A stretch of DNA of 64,000 bases from Microcystis aeruginosa FD4 (GCF_009792235.1 NZ_CP046973.1:5022001-5086000); one strand, 5' to 3'. Numbered from the stretch's first letter, positions 42,887 to 52,717 are shown. Made by a program: numbers and translations. The notes: a model not told the origin generated them from the sequence alone.

Positions 42887-44740
42887 ATGCCAGAAACTAC
42901 CACAACTGAACCCACTAAAATTGAATTTATTCAGTATCATCAGCCAGCTTTAAAAGATGGTGACTATCAGATTACTCTTACACAACAAATAACAGGAGAA
43001 AAAATTCCAGCTAATACCTCCTTTCAGATTACTAGAAAATTTTCTGTAGGTGCAGAAAGATTTGACTTAAAACCCACAGCTATTCATGCTGTATTTCCCC
43101 CTGATGGTAGCTTAGGGGAACATTCCAAGGTTTTACCCCATATTATCTTAAACCGTAGTACCTTACCTTGGGAACGTCAGGCTATTTCTAACAATAATAA
43201 TATCTCTTGGTTAGCTTTATTATTATTTGAAGAAAAGGAAGCACCAGAAACCCAAATTGTTACCCTAAAAACCTTAAAAGATATTAATAGTTATCTTGCT
43301 AAATTTACTAATTTTACCCTAGAAAGTGGACAACATGAAGACGATAAAGTAATAATTATTGATGTCAAAAAAGAGTTATTAGAAAAAATTTTACCCACTA
43401 AAGAAGACTTAACTTATCTTGCTCATGTTCGTCAAGGAACAGATGAGCAAGGAAACTTAATCGGCGATGAATTAGATGTTATTATTTGTAATAGACTTCC
43501 CCAAAAAGGCGGCAGAAGTATCGTCCATCTGGTTTCTTTAGAAGGACGTTATAATAATAACGGTTTTGATTTTCAGGGAGCAGGAGATCATGATAAAATT
43601 CGTTTAGTTAGCCTAAAAAGTTGGAGTTTTTCTTGTATAGATGAAAAGCAAAGTTTTCAAGGACTTTTGACCAATCTTAACCGAGAACCTAGTACCCTAA
43701 GATTGCCACAAGTTGCTAATCCTGAAGCGGAAAAATATCTATCTATGGGTTATGTTCCTCTCCCCCATTTTTTACGACAAGGAGGTAAAACCTTCTCTTG
43801 GTATCATAGTCCTTTAATCACCGGCAACAATCCTAATAATAACATCACCTTACCCATTCGTACAGCAGATGAATTAATCATCTATAATCCTGATAATGGT
43901 ATATTTGATGTTTCATACTCTGCTGCTTGGGAATTAGGAAGATTACTCACTTTACAGAGTAAAAATTTATCCGTCAGTCTCTATAATTGGAAACGCGCTC
44001 ATAGACAAAGCTTACAAAATCTAGAAACTCATTTACCAGTTTATAATCAACCTAATACTGATCTACCTGAGAGTATTTATAATTGGTTTGAAGATTTAAG
44101 TCTTCTTAAAGGTGTACCTTTTAATTATCTCGTTCCCGATGAACTTATGTTACCTGTAGAATCAATTCGTTTCTTCTATATTGATTCCCTTTGGATAGAA
44201 TGCTTATTAGATGGAGCATTTAGTATTGGTCGAGTAACTACATCAGATCATAAACAGGATCAAGAAAATAAAACAAATCCTGCTGTTAACAATTACCCCA
44301 TAGTAACTGGTTTCTTACTCCGTTCAGATGTAGTGTCAGGTTGGCCGGGTTTACTCGTTGATGGTTATCATGAAGATGATACAAAAAAGATTGAATTACT
44401 ACGGATAGAACGTCTTTCTGCTAATGTTTTAATCTGTTTATTTAAGGGAAAAATCAAAACTGTAGATATTCACCAAAAACCAGAAACCTTACATTTTGGA
44501 CTAGACTGGGATGATGAGAATAAAACCTTTTACAAAAAATTAAAAAACTTAGATGGTCAGGACATTAACAAAAAGGTTGATAATATTCCTTGGAAAGATT
44601 CAGAAAAAAGAGTTATAGATATCAATTCACTTACTAACAGGATTAAAGAACAAGTGGACAATAGTAGCTCATTTACCTCTGCACAATTGGCTTTAGAGAT
44701 GATTGAAGGAGTAGAAAAAGTGAGATTTATTGGTTCTTAA
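42887..44740 (+). CDS. Uncharacterized 617-aa protein of the giant-gene block
   Basis: A 617-aa protein without a signal peptide. Notable blocks: FDLKPTAIHAVFPPDGSLGEHSKVLPHIILNRSTLPWER (about residues 54-95), YVPLPHFLRQGGKTFSWYHSPLI (about 285-307), AWELGRLLTLQSKNLSVSLYNWKR (about 345-370), and VPDELMLPVESIRFFYIDSLWIECLLDGAFSIGRV (about 417-450). It follows the 1454-aa gene after 26 nt with an AAGGAG box. Family not recognised; it looks like a conserved partner of the large proteins. Confidence 0.78.
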   Translation: MPETTTTEPTKIEFIQYHQPALKDGDYQITLTQQITGEKIPANTSFQITRKFSVGAERFDLKPTAIHAVFPPDGSLGEHSKVLPHIILNRSTLPWERQAISNNNNISWLALLLFEEKEAPETQIVTLKTLKDINSYLAKFTNFTLESGQHEDDKVIIIDVKKELLEKILPTKEDLTYLAHVRQGTDEQGNLIGDELDVIICNRLPQKGGRSIVHLVSLEGRYNNNGFDFQGAGDHDKIRLVSLKSWSFSCIDEKQSFQGLLTNLNREPSTLRLPQVANPEAEKYLSMGYVPLPHFLRQGGKTFSWYHSPLITGNNPNNNITLPIRTADELIIYNPDNGIFDVSYSAAWELGRLLTLQSKNLSVSLYNWKRAHRQSLQNLETHLPVYNQPNTDLPESIYNWFEDLSLLKGVPFNYLVPDELMLPVESIRFFYIDSLWIECLLDGAFSIGRVTTSDHKQDQENKTNPAVNNYPIVTGFLLRSDVVSGWPGLLVDGYHEDDTKKIELLRIERLSANVLICLFKGKIKTVDIHQKPETLHFGLDWDDENKTFYKKLKNLDGQDINKKVDNIPWKDSEKRVIDINSLTNRIKEQVDNSSSFTSAQLALEMIEGVEKVRFIGS

Positions 44741-44748
44741 AAACATAT

Positions 44749-44844
44749 TATAGCGTTTACTGTTCGCAAGCGGTACATTATCGATGTTGAAAAGCTTAAT
44801 CAGCAAAGGTTTAACTGTGCCACACAGGTGTGAGAAACGCTATA
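44749..44844. repeat. 96-bp inverted-repeat element
   Basis: TATAGCGTTT (44749-44758) and AAACGCTATA (44835-44844) are perfect inverted ends around a non-coding centre that includes CACACAGGTGTG. It is MITE-like or a terminator-associated repeat after the giant-gene operon. No target duplication was identified. Confidence 0.55.
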
Positions 44845-44904
44845 TGTCCAAATGGGGAAGTTCAGATATACAATCAAAAATACTAAATTTATCGTAATAA
44901 AATA

Positions 44905-44926
44905 AGGACGCTGCCAATTGCGTCCT
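44905..44926 (-). terminator. rpsD terminator
   Basis: AGGACGC and GCGTCCT form a 7-bp stem with an 8-nt loop, followed on the minus strand by a T-rich stretch. It is 27 nt after the rpsD stop. Confidence 0.65.
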
Positions 44927-44952
44927 CAAGGTATCGGGAAAAGGCTTTTTTC

Positions 44953-45561
44953 CTAGACTTTCCGAGAGTAGTATTCCACTACTAACAGTTCATTAATCGA
45001 GAGGGCAATCCATTCTCTTTCCACAACGCCATTCACTTTGCCCACGAGGGTGTTTTTGTCAAATTCCAAATGACTCGGCAGATTGGCTAAACCGGGGTAT
45101 TCCATATTTCTTTTGACGAGATCCTGGGAACGCTCTTGATTTCTGACTCCAATCACATCACCCGGACGGCACTGATAACTGGCAATATCCACAACTCTAC
45201 CGTTAACGGTGACGTGACCGTGATTGACTAATTGTCGCGCCCCCGGAATTGTCCCGGCCATCCCGAGACGGAAAACGGTATTATCCAGACGCATTTCTAA
45301 GAGTTGCAGCAGCACCTGACCGGTGGAACCGGTAGCCCGGCGAGCTTTGCGGACATAGCGAATTAATTGTTTTTCGCTGACACCGTAGTTAAAACGCAGT
45401 TTTTGTTTTTCTTCTAGACGAATGGCATATTCTGAACGTTTTTTCCGGGCCTGGCCATGTTGCCCCGGTGCATAGGCACGACGGGCATTTTTACGGGTTA
45501 ACCCTGGTAATTCCCCTAAACGACGCACAACGCGCAAGCGCGGTCCTCTATAACGAGACAT
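44953..45561 (-). CDS. rpsD: 30S ribosomal protein S4
   Basis: A 202-aa S4: MSRYRGPRLRVVRRLGELPGLTRKNARRAYAPGQHGQARKKRSEY, a cyanobacterial/plastid-type N-terminus without zinc cysteines, then LRFNYGVSEKQLIRYVRKARRATGSTGQVLLQLLEMRLDNTVFRLG and the S4 RNA-binding domain ARQLVNHGHVTVNGRVVDIASY. It initiates 30S assembly on 16S rRNA. It stands alone here, as usual in cyanobacteria. Confidence 0.97.
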   Translation of the reverse strand: MSRYRGPRLRVVRRLGELPGLTRKNARRAYAPGQHGQARKKRSEYAIRLEEKQKLRFNYGVSEKQLIRYVRKARRATGSTGQVLLQLLEMRLDNTVFRLGMAGTIPGARQLVNHGHVTVNGRVVDIASYQCRPGDVIGVRNQERSQDLVKRNMEYPGLANLPSHLEFDKNTLVGKVNGVVEREWIALSINELLVVEYYSRKV

Positions 45562-45919
45562 ACAGACAGTCTGCTCCTATTTAAATTTATCCCAAAACTA
45601 TTATCATAGCACAAATTAAGTAATTTATTTGGGTGTGGGGAGATGGGGAGATGGGGAAGTGGGGAAGTGGGGGAATTTCAACTAAAACCCTAAAACCCTA
45701 AAACCCTAACAGCCCAAAACCCCTAAACCCCTAAACCCCTAAACCCCTAAACCCCTATCACCCTATCTCCTGACGGCAGGTGATGTATTTTTTTCGTTAA
45801 AGATGAGGCTAATCTCCGCCATCTTAGGGCATACTGTGAGTGTAACGAAGCACTATATTATTCAGGTTGCTTTCCCACTCCTTCCCTAGCTGAATCTCTA
45901 TCTTGGAGAAGCCATAGTC
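45562..45919. repeat. Telomere-like C-rich tandem repeats in the rpsD/DUF151 gap
   Basis: GTGGGGAA-type units (45635-45672), then three AAACCCT-type units (about 45684-45708), then six perfect AAACCCCT units (45717-45764). On the minus strand, the rpsD sense strand, this is (AGGGGTTT)6, able to form G-quadruplexes about 155-200 nt upstream of rpsD. The promoter of the next gene should lie in 45780-45919. Confidence 0.9.
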
Positions 45920-46420
45920 ATGATCGAAATGAAAGTCGCTGGAATTGCCCTAGACGCTATTACTCGCAGTCCCATTGTACTGCTCAAGGATGGTTCCGAG
46001 CGTCGCGCCCTACCTATCTACATCGGACAAGATCAGGCTAAGGCCATTATCACCGTCCTCGAACAACAAAAACCCCCTCGTCCCCTCACCCACGATTTGA
46101 TCGCTAATATTTTTAAAGTTTGGGACATGGATTTAGAAAAGATTATCATCCATTCTCTCCAAGATAATACTTTTTATGCTGTTCTCTGTCTCCAGCGCGG
46201 CGAAGTCAAAAAAGAAATCGATTGTCGTCCCAGTGATGCGATCGCTATTGCCCTGCGTACCAACAGTCCCGTCTGGGTAATGGAAGAAGTGATCGCTTCC
46301 GCTTCTATCCCGGTCGATCGTGACGCAGATGAACAGGAACGTCAAGCTTTTCGCAATTTCGTCTCCAATCTTAGCCCCTCAGACCTGATCCAACGTCACG
46401 GTGATTTTAGTGATCAGTGA
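45920..46420 (+). CDS. Bifunctional nuclease family protein (DUF151)
   Basis: A 166-aa DUF151 protein: MIEMKVAGIALDAITRSPIVLLKDGSERRALPIYIGQDQAKAI, LTHDLIANIFKVWDMDLEKIIIHSLQDNTFYAVLCL and VKKEIDCRPSDAIAIALRTNSPVWV are family signatures. Plant homologues have RNase/DNase activity; the cyanobacterial role is not established. Usual length. Confidence 0.9.
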   Translation: MIEMKVAGIALDAITRSPIVLLKDGSERRALPIYIGQDQAKAIITVLEQQKPPRPLTHDLIANIFKVWDMDLEKIIIHSLQDNTFYAVLCLQRGEVKKEIDCRPSDAIAIALRTNSPVWVMEEVIASASIPVDRDADEQERQAFRNFVSNLSPSDLIQRHGDFSDQ

Positions 46421-46639
46421 ACATTCAGGAGACAGGAGACAGGAGTCAGGAGACACGAGATAGCTTTTATTTATTCTCCCCATCACCCCCCGCAACGCGC
46501 ACGCAGTGACCACCCCATTTCCCCATCACCCCATCACCCCATCACCCCCACACCCCATCCCCCAATACCTTCTAACTAACAACTGATAACTGGTAACTGA
46601 TAACTGATAACTGATAACTGATAACTGATAACTGAATCA
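46421..46639. repeat. Mixed tandem repeats
   Basis: GGAGACA/GGAGTCA units near 46428-46460, ACCCCATC units at about 46502-46557, and AACTGAT heptamers at about 46577-46635 that end just before the next ATG. Confidence 0.85.
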
Positions 46640-47767
46640 ATGCGTTATCGACGATTTGGCCGTACTAATTGGCAATTTTCGCTGTTTTCCCTGGGGACAA
46701 TGCGCTGTTTGTCCTCAGAGTCGGTGTTTACCGCAACAGTCGATCGCGCCCTAGAATTGGGGATTAATCACCTAGAAACGGCCAGAGGTTACGGTAATAG
46801 CGAAGTTTTTCTCGGTCGCTACCTGCAGCGTCAAGGGGTGCGGGAGCAAGTTTATCTGACTACGAAATTAGTCCCCACTCCTGATCGCCAAACTATGGAA
46901 AAAGCGATCGCCGAATCCCTAAAACGATTACAATTAAATTATCTCGATTGTCTAGCAATTCACGGTATTAACACCCGCGAGCATTTAAACTGGATTAAAG
47001 ACCCGCAAGGCTGCATGAAAGCCGTTTTTATGGCCCAAGAAGCGGGAAAAATCGGTCATATTGGCTTTTCTACCCATGCACCCCTAGAAATTATTCTGGA
47101 GACGATCAATACAGATTTCTTTGCTTTTGTCAATATCCATTACTATTTTTTTTGGCAAAGACAGCAACCGGCGATCGCTTTAGCCCAAGCAAAGGACATG
47201 GGTGTGTTTATTATCTCCCCTGCTGATAAGGGAGGTGGTCTCCACAGACCTCCCAAGAAGCTAGAGGAATTATGCGCTCCTTTTTCACCCCTAGAGCTAA
47301 ATTATCGCTTTTTATTGAGCGATCCGCGCATTACTACCCTCAGCGTCGGGGCAGCGATCCCAGAGGAATTAGAAGCAATTATTAACGTATGCGAACGAGA
47401 GCAGCCCTTAGATGCGGCAGAAATTGCCGTTTTTAAGCGTTTAGAGGCACATTTAACCGATAAATTGGCCACAGATCTATGTAGCCAATGTTATCAATGT
47501 TTACCCTGTCCCGAAAATATTAACATCCCCGAAGTGTTGAGACTGCGGAATCTGGCAGTAGCTTACGAAATGACCGATTTTGGCCAGTATCGCTATCGAA
47601 TGCTAGAAAATGCCGGTCATTGGTTCCCCGGACGCAAAGCGAATAATTGTACTGAATGCGGTGATTGTTTGCCTCGCTGCCCGGAAAAATTGCCGATTCC
47701 CCAGCTGCTATTTAATACACACGAACTACTTAAAGGACCAGCGCAACGGAGATTGTGGTCATCTTAA
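46640..47767 (+). CDS. Aldo/keto reductase with two 4Fe-4S motifs
   Basis: A 375-aa protein. The N-terminal AKR barrel (MRYRRFGRTNWQFSLFSLGTMR, catalytic-type ETARGYGNSE, LIDCLAIHG-like YLDCLAIHGI) covers about residues 1-270. The C-terminal ferredoxin-like part has CSQCYQCLPCP (about 287-297) and CTECGDCLPRCP (about 337-348), giving two 4Fe-4S clusters. The canonical AKR Tyr/Asp region is altered (ETARGYG rather than DTAxxYG). Such proteins are probably oxidoreductases with internal electron transfer; the substrate is unknown. Heptamer repeats abut the start codon. Confidence 0.88.
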   Translation: MRYRRFGRTNWQFSLFSLGTMRCLSSESVFTATVDRALELGINHLETARGYGNSEVFLGRYLQRQGVREQVYLTTKLVPTPDRQTMEKAIAESLKRLQLNYLDCLAIHGINTREHLNWIKDPQGCMKAVFMAQEAGKIGHIGFSTHAPLEIILETINTDFFAFVNIHYYFFWQRQQPAIALAQAKDMGVFIISPADKGGGLHRPPKKLEELCAPFSPLELNYRFLLSDPRITTLSVGAAIPEELEAIINVCEREQPLDAAEIAVFKRLEAHLTDKLATDLCSQCYQCLPCPENINIPEVLRLRNLAVAYEMTDFGQYRYRMLENAGHWFPGRKANNCTECGDCLPRCPEKLPIPQLLFNTHELLKGPAQRRLWSS

Positions 47768-47899
47768 GACGAAACCCTGAAAAATTTTTTTTGGGGATCG
47801 TCAAAGTGTAAAAACTATCTTAAGATTAACAGGTAAGAGAATTAACTTTCTTGAATTTAAAGAGACAAAAAACAAGAAATAGATTAAGGAGTAAAGGAT

Positions 47900-48979
47900 A
47901 TGGCACTCGTCCCCATGCGGTTATTGTTGGATCACGCGGCTGAGAACGGATATGGCATCCCCGCTTTTAACGTAAATAATATGGAGCAGATCCAAGCGAT
48001 CATGCAAGCGGCGGCAGCCACCGATAGCCCCGTTATCCTGCAAGCTTCTCGCGGTGCGCGCAAATATGCAGGGGAAAACTTCCTGCGTCACTTGATCACC
48101 GCTGCGGTGGAAACCTATCCTCATATCCCCATCGTGATGCACCAAGATCACGGTAATGAACCCGCCACCTGCTACTCGGCGATCCGTAACGGTTTCACCA
48201 GTGTCATGATGGATGGTTCCTTAGAAGCGGATGCCAAAACTCCCGCCACCTACGAGTACAACGTTAACGTTACTGCTGAAGTGGTAAAAGTTGCTCACTC
48301 GATCGGTGCTAGTGTGGAAGGAGAACTCGGTTGCTTAGGTTCCCTAGAAACCGGTAAAGGAGAAGCGGAAGATGGCCACGGTTTTGAAGGGGAATTAGAT
48401 CACTCGATGCTGTTAACCGATCCCGATGAAGCGGTGGATTTCGTCGAAAGAACCCAAGTAGATGCTTTAGCAGTAGCCATTGGTACTAGCCACGGCGCTT
48501 ACAAATTTACCCGCAAACCCACTGGCGAAATCCTTGCTATTAGCCGCATTGAAGAAATTCACAGCCGCTTACCCAATACTCACTTGGTTATGCACGGTTC
48601 TTCCTCGGTTCCTGAAGATCTCCTCGAATTAATCAACCAATTCGGTGGCGCTATCCCTGAAACCTACGGTGTACCCGTGGAAGAAATCCAAAAAGGCATC
48701 AAGAGTGGTGTGCGTAAAATCAATATCGACACCGACTGCCGTTTAGCAATTACCGCCGCAGTTCGGGAAGCACTTTTCAGCAACCCGAAAGAGTTTGATC
48801 CCCGTTTCTTCCTGAAACCCTCGATCACCTATATGCAGAAAGTTTGTGCCGATCGCTATCAACAATTTGGTACCGCCGGTAACGCCAGCAAAATCAAACA
48901 AATGTCCCTCGATGACTACGCAGCCAAATATGCTAAAGGGCAATTAACCCAAGTCAGCAAAAAAGTTGTGGCTGTCTAG
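47900..48979 (+). CDS. fbaA: Class II fructose-bisphosphate aldolase
   Basis: A 359-aa zinc-dependent aldolase of the Calvin cycle and glycolysis/gluconeogenesis, also able to make sedoheptulose-1,7-bisphosphate. Motifs: YGIPAFNVNNMEQ, IVMHQDHGNEP (zinc and catalytic residues), SVEGELGCLGSLETG, IGTSHGAYKF, HLVMHGSSSVPEDLLE and VRKINIDTDCRLA. Length is typical of the CbbA type. A GGAGTAAAGG box precedes the ATG. A strong terminator follows, so it is probably monocistronic. Confidence 0.96.
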   Translation: MALVPMRLLLDHAAENGYGIPAFNVNNMEQIQAIMQAAAATDSPVILQASRGARKYAGENFLRHLITAAVETYPHIPIVMHQDHGNEPATCYSAIRNGFTSVMMDGSLEADAKTPATYEYNVNVTAEVVKVAHSIGASVEGELGCLGSLETGKGEAEDGHGFEGELDHSMLLTDPDEAVDFVERTQVDALAVAIGTSHGAYKFTRKPTGEILAISRIEEIHSRLPNTHLVMHGSSSVPEDLLELINQFGGAIPETYGVPVEEIQKGIKSGVRKINIDTDCRLAITAAVREALFSNPKEFDPRFFLKPSITYMQKVCADRYQQFGTAGNASKIKQMSLDDYAAKYAKGQLTQVSKKVVAV

Positions 48980-49032
48980 TGGCTGAACAATTAAGCGATC
49001 GCTTAATAGCACCAGTTTAGCAGGATTTTTTG

Positions 49033-49060
49033 GGGTAGTTAACCATAACTACCCTCTTTT
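49033..49060 (+). terminator. Aldolase gene terminator
   Basis: A perfect 9-bp stem, GGGTAGTTA (49033-49041) with TAACTACCC (49046-49054), a 4-nt loop, then a T run. It is 54 nt after the aldolase stop. Confidence 0.92.
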
Positions 49061-49170
49061 TTATGGCAATGCCTTCAAGGGAAAGAGTTACCAGATAAGA
49101 ATCGATTTCAGAGAAAAGACTATACTGAAAATAATCAGCAGATCAGCACTTGATTTATAAGAGAAGCAAG

Positions 49171-50409
49171 ATGAGAAAAAAATCGTTGTGGGTGGGATTA
49201 TTAGTGGGATTTTGGTTTTGTCTAACTTGGATGGCATGGACACCCACAGCAGCCGCCTTTAGCGAAGAACAAAAATTATTACTGCAATCTTGGCGATTAG
49301 TCAACCAATCTTATTATGATGACACATTTAATCATCAAAACTGGTGGCAGGTGCGGGAACAATTCATCAAAAAACCCCTCAACGACCGGACGGCGGCCTA
49401 CAATGCGATCGAACAGATGTTAGCCACTCTCGATGAACCCTTTACCCGTCTCTTGCGACCGGATCAATACCATAACCTACAAATTAGCACCACGGGGGAA
49501 TTATCAGGGGTAGGACTGCAAATTAATATCAATCCCGACAATGGTTACTTAGAAGTGGTTGCCCCCCTTGCTGGTTCTCCTGCTGAGGCCGCTGGTTTGA
49601 CTAGCCACGATCGCATTTTGTTTATTGATGGCATCGATACTACTACTTTAACCCTCGATGCAGCAGCGGCCAAAATGCGCGGAACTCCCGGAACAGAAGT
49701 TTCCTTAGTCATTCTTCCCGATCAAAAAAGTCAACCAAAAACCCTATCTTTAACCCGTCAACGCATTTCTTTAAGTCCAGTGGTAGCGGTTTTAGATAAA
49801 AATTCTAGTTCCTTGCCCATCGGTTATGTGCGCTTAAATCAATTTAGTGCTAACGCTGCCAAAGAAGTCTCGGAAGCAGTGACGAATTTACAAAAACAAG
49901 GAGCCAAGGGTTATATTTTGGATCTAAGAAATAACCCCGGTGGTTTACTGCAAGCGGGCATAGAAATCGCTCGGATGTGGATTAATCAGGGAACGATCGT
50001 TTATACGGTTAATCGTGAGGGAATTGCCGATAGTTTTGCCGCTGCTGGCAATGCTTTAACTGACGCACCTTTAGTCGTTTTAGTCAATCAGGGAACCGCC
50101 AGCGCCAGCGAGATTTTAGCCGGAGCATTACAGGACAATCAACGGGGGGTTTTAGTGGGAGAAAAGACTTTCGGTAAGGGATTAATTCAGTCCTTATTCG
50201 AGTTACCCGATGGGGCAGGATTAGCGATTACCGTCGCCAAATATGAAACTCCCGCTCACCATGATATCCATAAGTTAGGAATTATGCCCGATCAAGTGGT
50301 GGCACAGGAACCGATCACCTATGAGCAAATCGGCACCGAAAAAGATAGTCAATACCAAACGGCGATTCAGTTTTTAAACCAGAAGACCATTTTAGCCAAA
50401 GCTTCCTAA
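49171..50409 (+). CDS. ctp: Carboxyl-terminal processing protease (S41 family)
   Basis: A 412-aa periplasmic or lumenal serine protease. Signal peptide MRKKSLWVGLLVGFWFCLTWMAWTPTAAAF (cleavage after AAA is likely), a PDZ domain (about residues 105-190, GVGLQININPDNGYLEVVAPLAGSPAEAAGL), and the S41 core with LRNNPGGLLQAGIEIA, catalytic Ser in GTASASEILAGAL and Lys in GEKTFGKG. CtpA of this family matures the D1 protein of photosystem II; cyanobacteria have three paralogues and I cannot say which this is. The ATG at 49171 is preferred over a TTG seven codons upstream because the signal peptide starts there. Confidence 0.92.
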   Translation: MRKKSLWVGLLVGFWFCLTWMAWTPTAAAFSEEQKLLLQSWRLVNQSYYDDTFNHQNWWQVREQFIKKPLNDRTAAYNAIEQMLATLDEPFTRLLRPDQYHNLQISTTGELSGVGLQININPDNGYLEVVAPLAGSPAEAAGLTSHDRILFIDGIDTTTLTLDAAAAKMRGTPGTEVSLVILPDQKSQPKTLSLTRQRISLSPVVAVLDKNSSSLPIGYVRLNQFSANAAKEVSEAVTNLQKQGAKGYILDLRNNPGGLLQAGIEIARMWINQGTIVYTVNREGIADSFAAAGNALTDAPLVVLVNQGTASASEILAGALQDNQRGVLVGEKTFGKGLIQSLFELPDGAGLAITVAKYETPAHHDIHKLGIMPDQVVAQEPITYEQIGTEKDSQYQTAIQFLNQKTILAKAS

Positions 50410-50876
50410 GTGGGGTTTTCAGCCATCAGTTACCAGTTATCAGTTACCAGTTATCAGATGCGAGTTTTCAGGGTTCTTCGCTACTTGGTATGGTTCGATC
50501 GGGGGGCATAAATCGACTAAATACTTATCTGGCAAGAGACTTAATTGATTAGTTCGTTAGAGAGGGAAAACAATTGACAAAGATCGCATCAATGTCTTTC
50601 TCTATAAGGGTTTCATCTCTTATAACCCCCTCCATTGCATAACACAAACAAAAAGAACCGTTTTCAGTTCACTGTTTACTGTTTACTGTTTACTGATCAC
50701 TGAAAAAACTTCCCACACCCCACGGCATAGATCGAACAAATTAGCCATTTTTTCCATCAATATCTAAATTAAGATGGAAACCTGTTTGATTTGGAGAGAA
50801 TGCTAACATCGATGAGAATTTTCCCAGTCCTGGCTTTTCAGTCTTGCAACCTTGACTCATCCTTGATCTTACCGCC
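50410..50876. other. Intergenic region with repeats
   Basis: AGTTAYCAGTTATCAG units at 50426-50460, TTTACTG units at about 50675-50697, and nothing else coding. The promoter of the next gene probably lies after 50700. Confidence 0.7.
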
Positions 50877-52181
50877 ATGCAGAAATATATTCGATCGCCC
50901 CTAGCCCTAACCCTGAGCATCAGCCTCTTAGCTAATTTTTTAACCGCTTGTAATAATGCCCAAACCCCAGATAACAACACCTCTAGTCCCACCACCACTG
51001 CCCCCAGTGATGAGGGACTAAAATTAGGGGCCTTACTGCCCATTACCGGAGATTTAGCCGCTATTGGTCAAAATATGCCCGAAGCAGCCGCCCTAGCGGT
51101 GGAGACTATCAATGCCTGTGGTGGAGTCAATGGCAAACCCGTCACCCTCGTGAAAGAAGATGACCAAACCGATCCCGCTGCCGGTGCTTCGGCGATGACA
51201 AAACTAGCGGAGGTGGATAAAGTAGCCGGTGTGATCGGTTCCTTTGCCAGTAGCGTCTCAGGAGCAGCCGTCGATGTGGCGGTGAGAAATAAAGTTATGT
51301 TAGTCTCTCCGGGTAGCACCAGTCCTGTCTTTACTGACAGGGCGAAAAAAGGCGATTTTCAAGGTTTTTGGGCCCGGACGGCTCCCCCAGACACCTACCA
51401 AGCTCAAGCTTTAGCAGTCCTGGCTAAGAAAAAGGGTTTTCAAGATGTGGCCACCGTCGTGATCAATAACGATTATGGAGTGGGATTTGAGCAGGAATTC
51501 GTTGGCGCTTTCGATAAATTAGGCGGCACTATCACTAATAAGCAAAATCCTGTCCGTTATGACCCGAAAGCTGCCACTCTCGATAGTGAAGCGGCGGCTG
51601 CCTTCGCTAACCAACCGGATGCTGTAGCGGCAGTCCTTTACGCTGAAACGGGCAGTTTATTACTACAAGCGGCCTATAAACAGGGGTTGACCAAAGGAGT
51701 TACTGTCCTCCTCACCGATGGGGTTTATTCGGAAGATTTCACCAAACAGGTGGGGAAAGGAACCGATGGTAAGTCAATTATTGCCGGCGCCCTAGGTACA
51801 GTCCCCGGGGCCAACGGTCAAGCTTTAAGCGCTTTTACTACTCTCTGGAAAGAAAAAACCGGCAAGGATGTCACCGCTTTTGTTCCCCATACTTGGGATG
51901 CGGCGATTTTATTGATGTTAGCAGCCGAGGCGGCTAAATCTAACACTGGTGAGGGGATTCAAAGCAAGATTCGTGAGGTGGCTAATGGTCCGGGGACGGA
52001 AGTAACCGATGCTTGTCAAGCTATGGAAATGATTCGCAAAGGCGAGGATATTAACTATCAGGGGGCCAGTGGCAATGTGGATATCGATGAAAATGGCGAT
52101 GTGGTCGGTAGTTACGATGTCTGGACTGTCAAGGATGACGGCACTCTCAAGGTTATCGATCAGGTGACACCCAATCAGTAA
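50877..52181 (+). CDS. ABC transporter solute-binding lipoprotein (branched-chain amino acid type)
   Basis: A 434-aa periplasmic binding protein of the LivJ/UrtA-like type I fold. The lipoprotein signal has a lipobox LTAC with Cys-25 as lipid anchor. A Thr/Pro/Ser linker follows, then LKLGALLPITGDLAAIGQNMPEAAALAVETINACGGVNGKPV and the ligand-binding region LVSPGSTSPVF. Permease and ATPase genes are not nearby, so the ligand cannot be deduced; amino acids or amides are likely. Confidence 0.9.
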   Translation: MQKYIRSPLALTLSISLLANFLTACNNAQTPDNNTSSPTTTAPSDEGLKLGALLPITGDLAAIGQNMPEAAALAVETINACGGVNGKPVTLVKEDDQTDPAAGASAMTKLAEVDKVAGVIGSFASSVSGAAVDVAVRNKVMLVSPGSTSPVFTDRAKKGDFQGFWARTAPPDTYQAQALAVLAKKKGFQDVATVVINNDYGVGFEQEFVGAFDKLGGTITNKQNPVRYDPKAATLDSEAAAAFANQPDAVAAVLYAETGSLLLQAAYKQGLTKGVTVLLTDGVYSEDFTKQVGKGTDGKSIIAGALGTVPGANGQALSAFTTLWKEKTGKDVTAFVPHTWDAAILLMLAAEAAKSNTGEGIQSKIREVANGPGTEVTDACQAMEMIRKGEDINYQGASGNVDIDENGDVVGSYDVWTVKDDGTLKVIDQVTPNQ

Positions 52182-52717
52182 TCAGTAATCAGGAGGCAAA
52201 AGGCAAAAGGCAGAAGGCAGGGGATAGGGATTTAGGGGTTTAGGGAAATTTCAGCCAAATGCTCCACTTCCCCACTACCTCACTACCCCACTTCATAATT
52301 CATAATTCATAATTCATACTTTGTGCTTTTTGTCAAAAAAACTTTTTTTTTGCAATAAAACTACATAAAAAAAAAGCATCGTTGTGGGTGAAATTGACTC
52401 ATTTACCTGTCTTAATTAGGATTACCTTCTAGGTGTGGCAAGGGTTTTAACCGTTGCTGCCCAAAAAAGCAAATAATAGCCCATTATGAAATTCTGCAAA
52501 ACCGATGTAACCATTATAACATCGTTGTTAAATAACAATCTTTCTCAATTAATTTTTAAGAATTTGTAAATATTGCGGAATGTTAATTTAAATATTCTCA
52601 AGTTTTTGGAGTCAATAAATAATTTTTGCTTATCTTTGCCGAACCTTGGGTTAGGAGTCAGTCCCGATGAAAAAATTTTCACCACCAGAGATGAAAGAGG
52701 TTTCCTTCCCTACACCC
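52182..52717. other. Intergenic repeats and AT-rich DNA
   Basis: AGGCAAA/AGGCAGA units (52193-52221), TTTAGGG-like units (52226-52246), CATAATT units (about 52293-52318), then AT-rich sequence. A short open frame at 52573-52797 runs into the intron relic and is not considered a gene. Confidence 0.6.
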
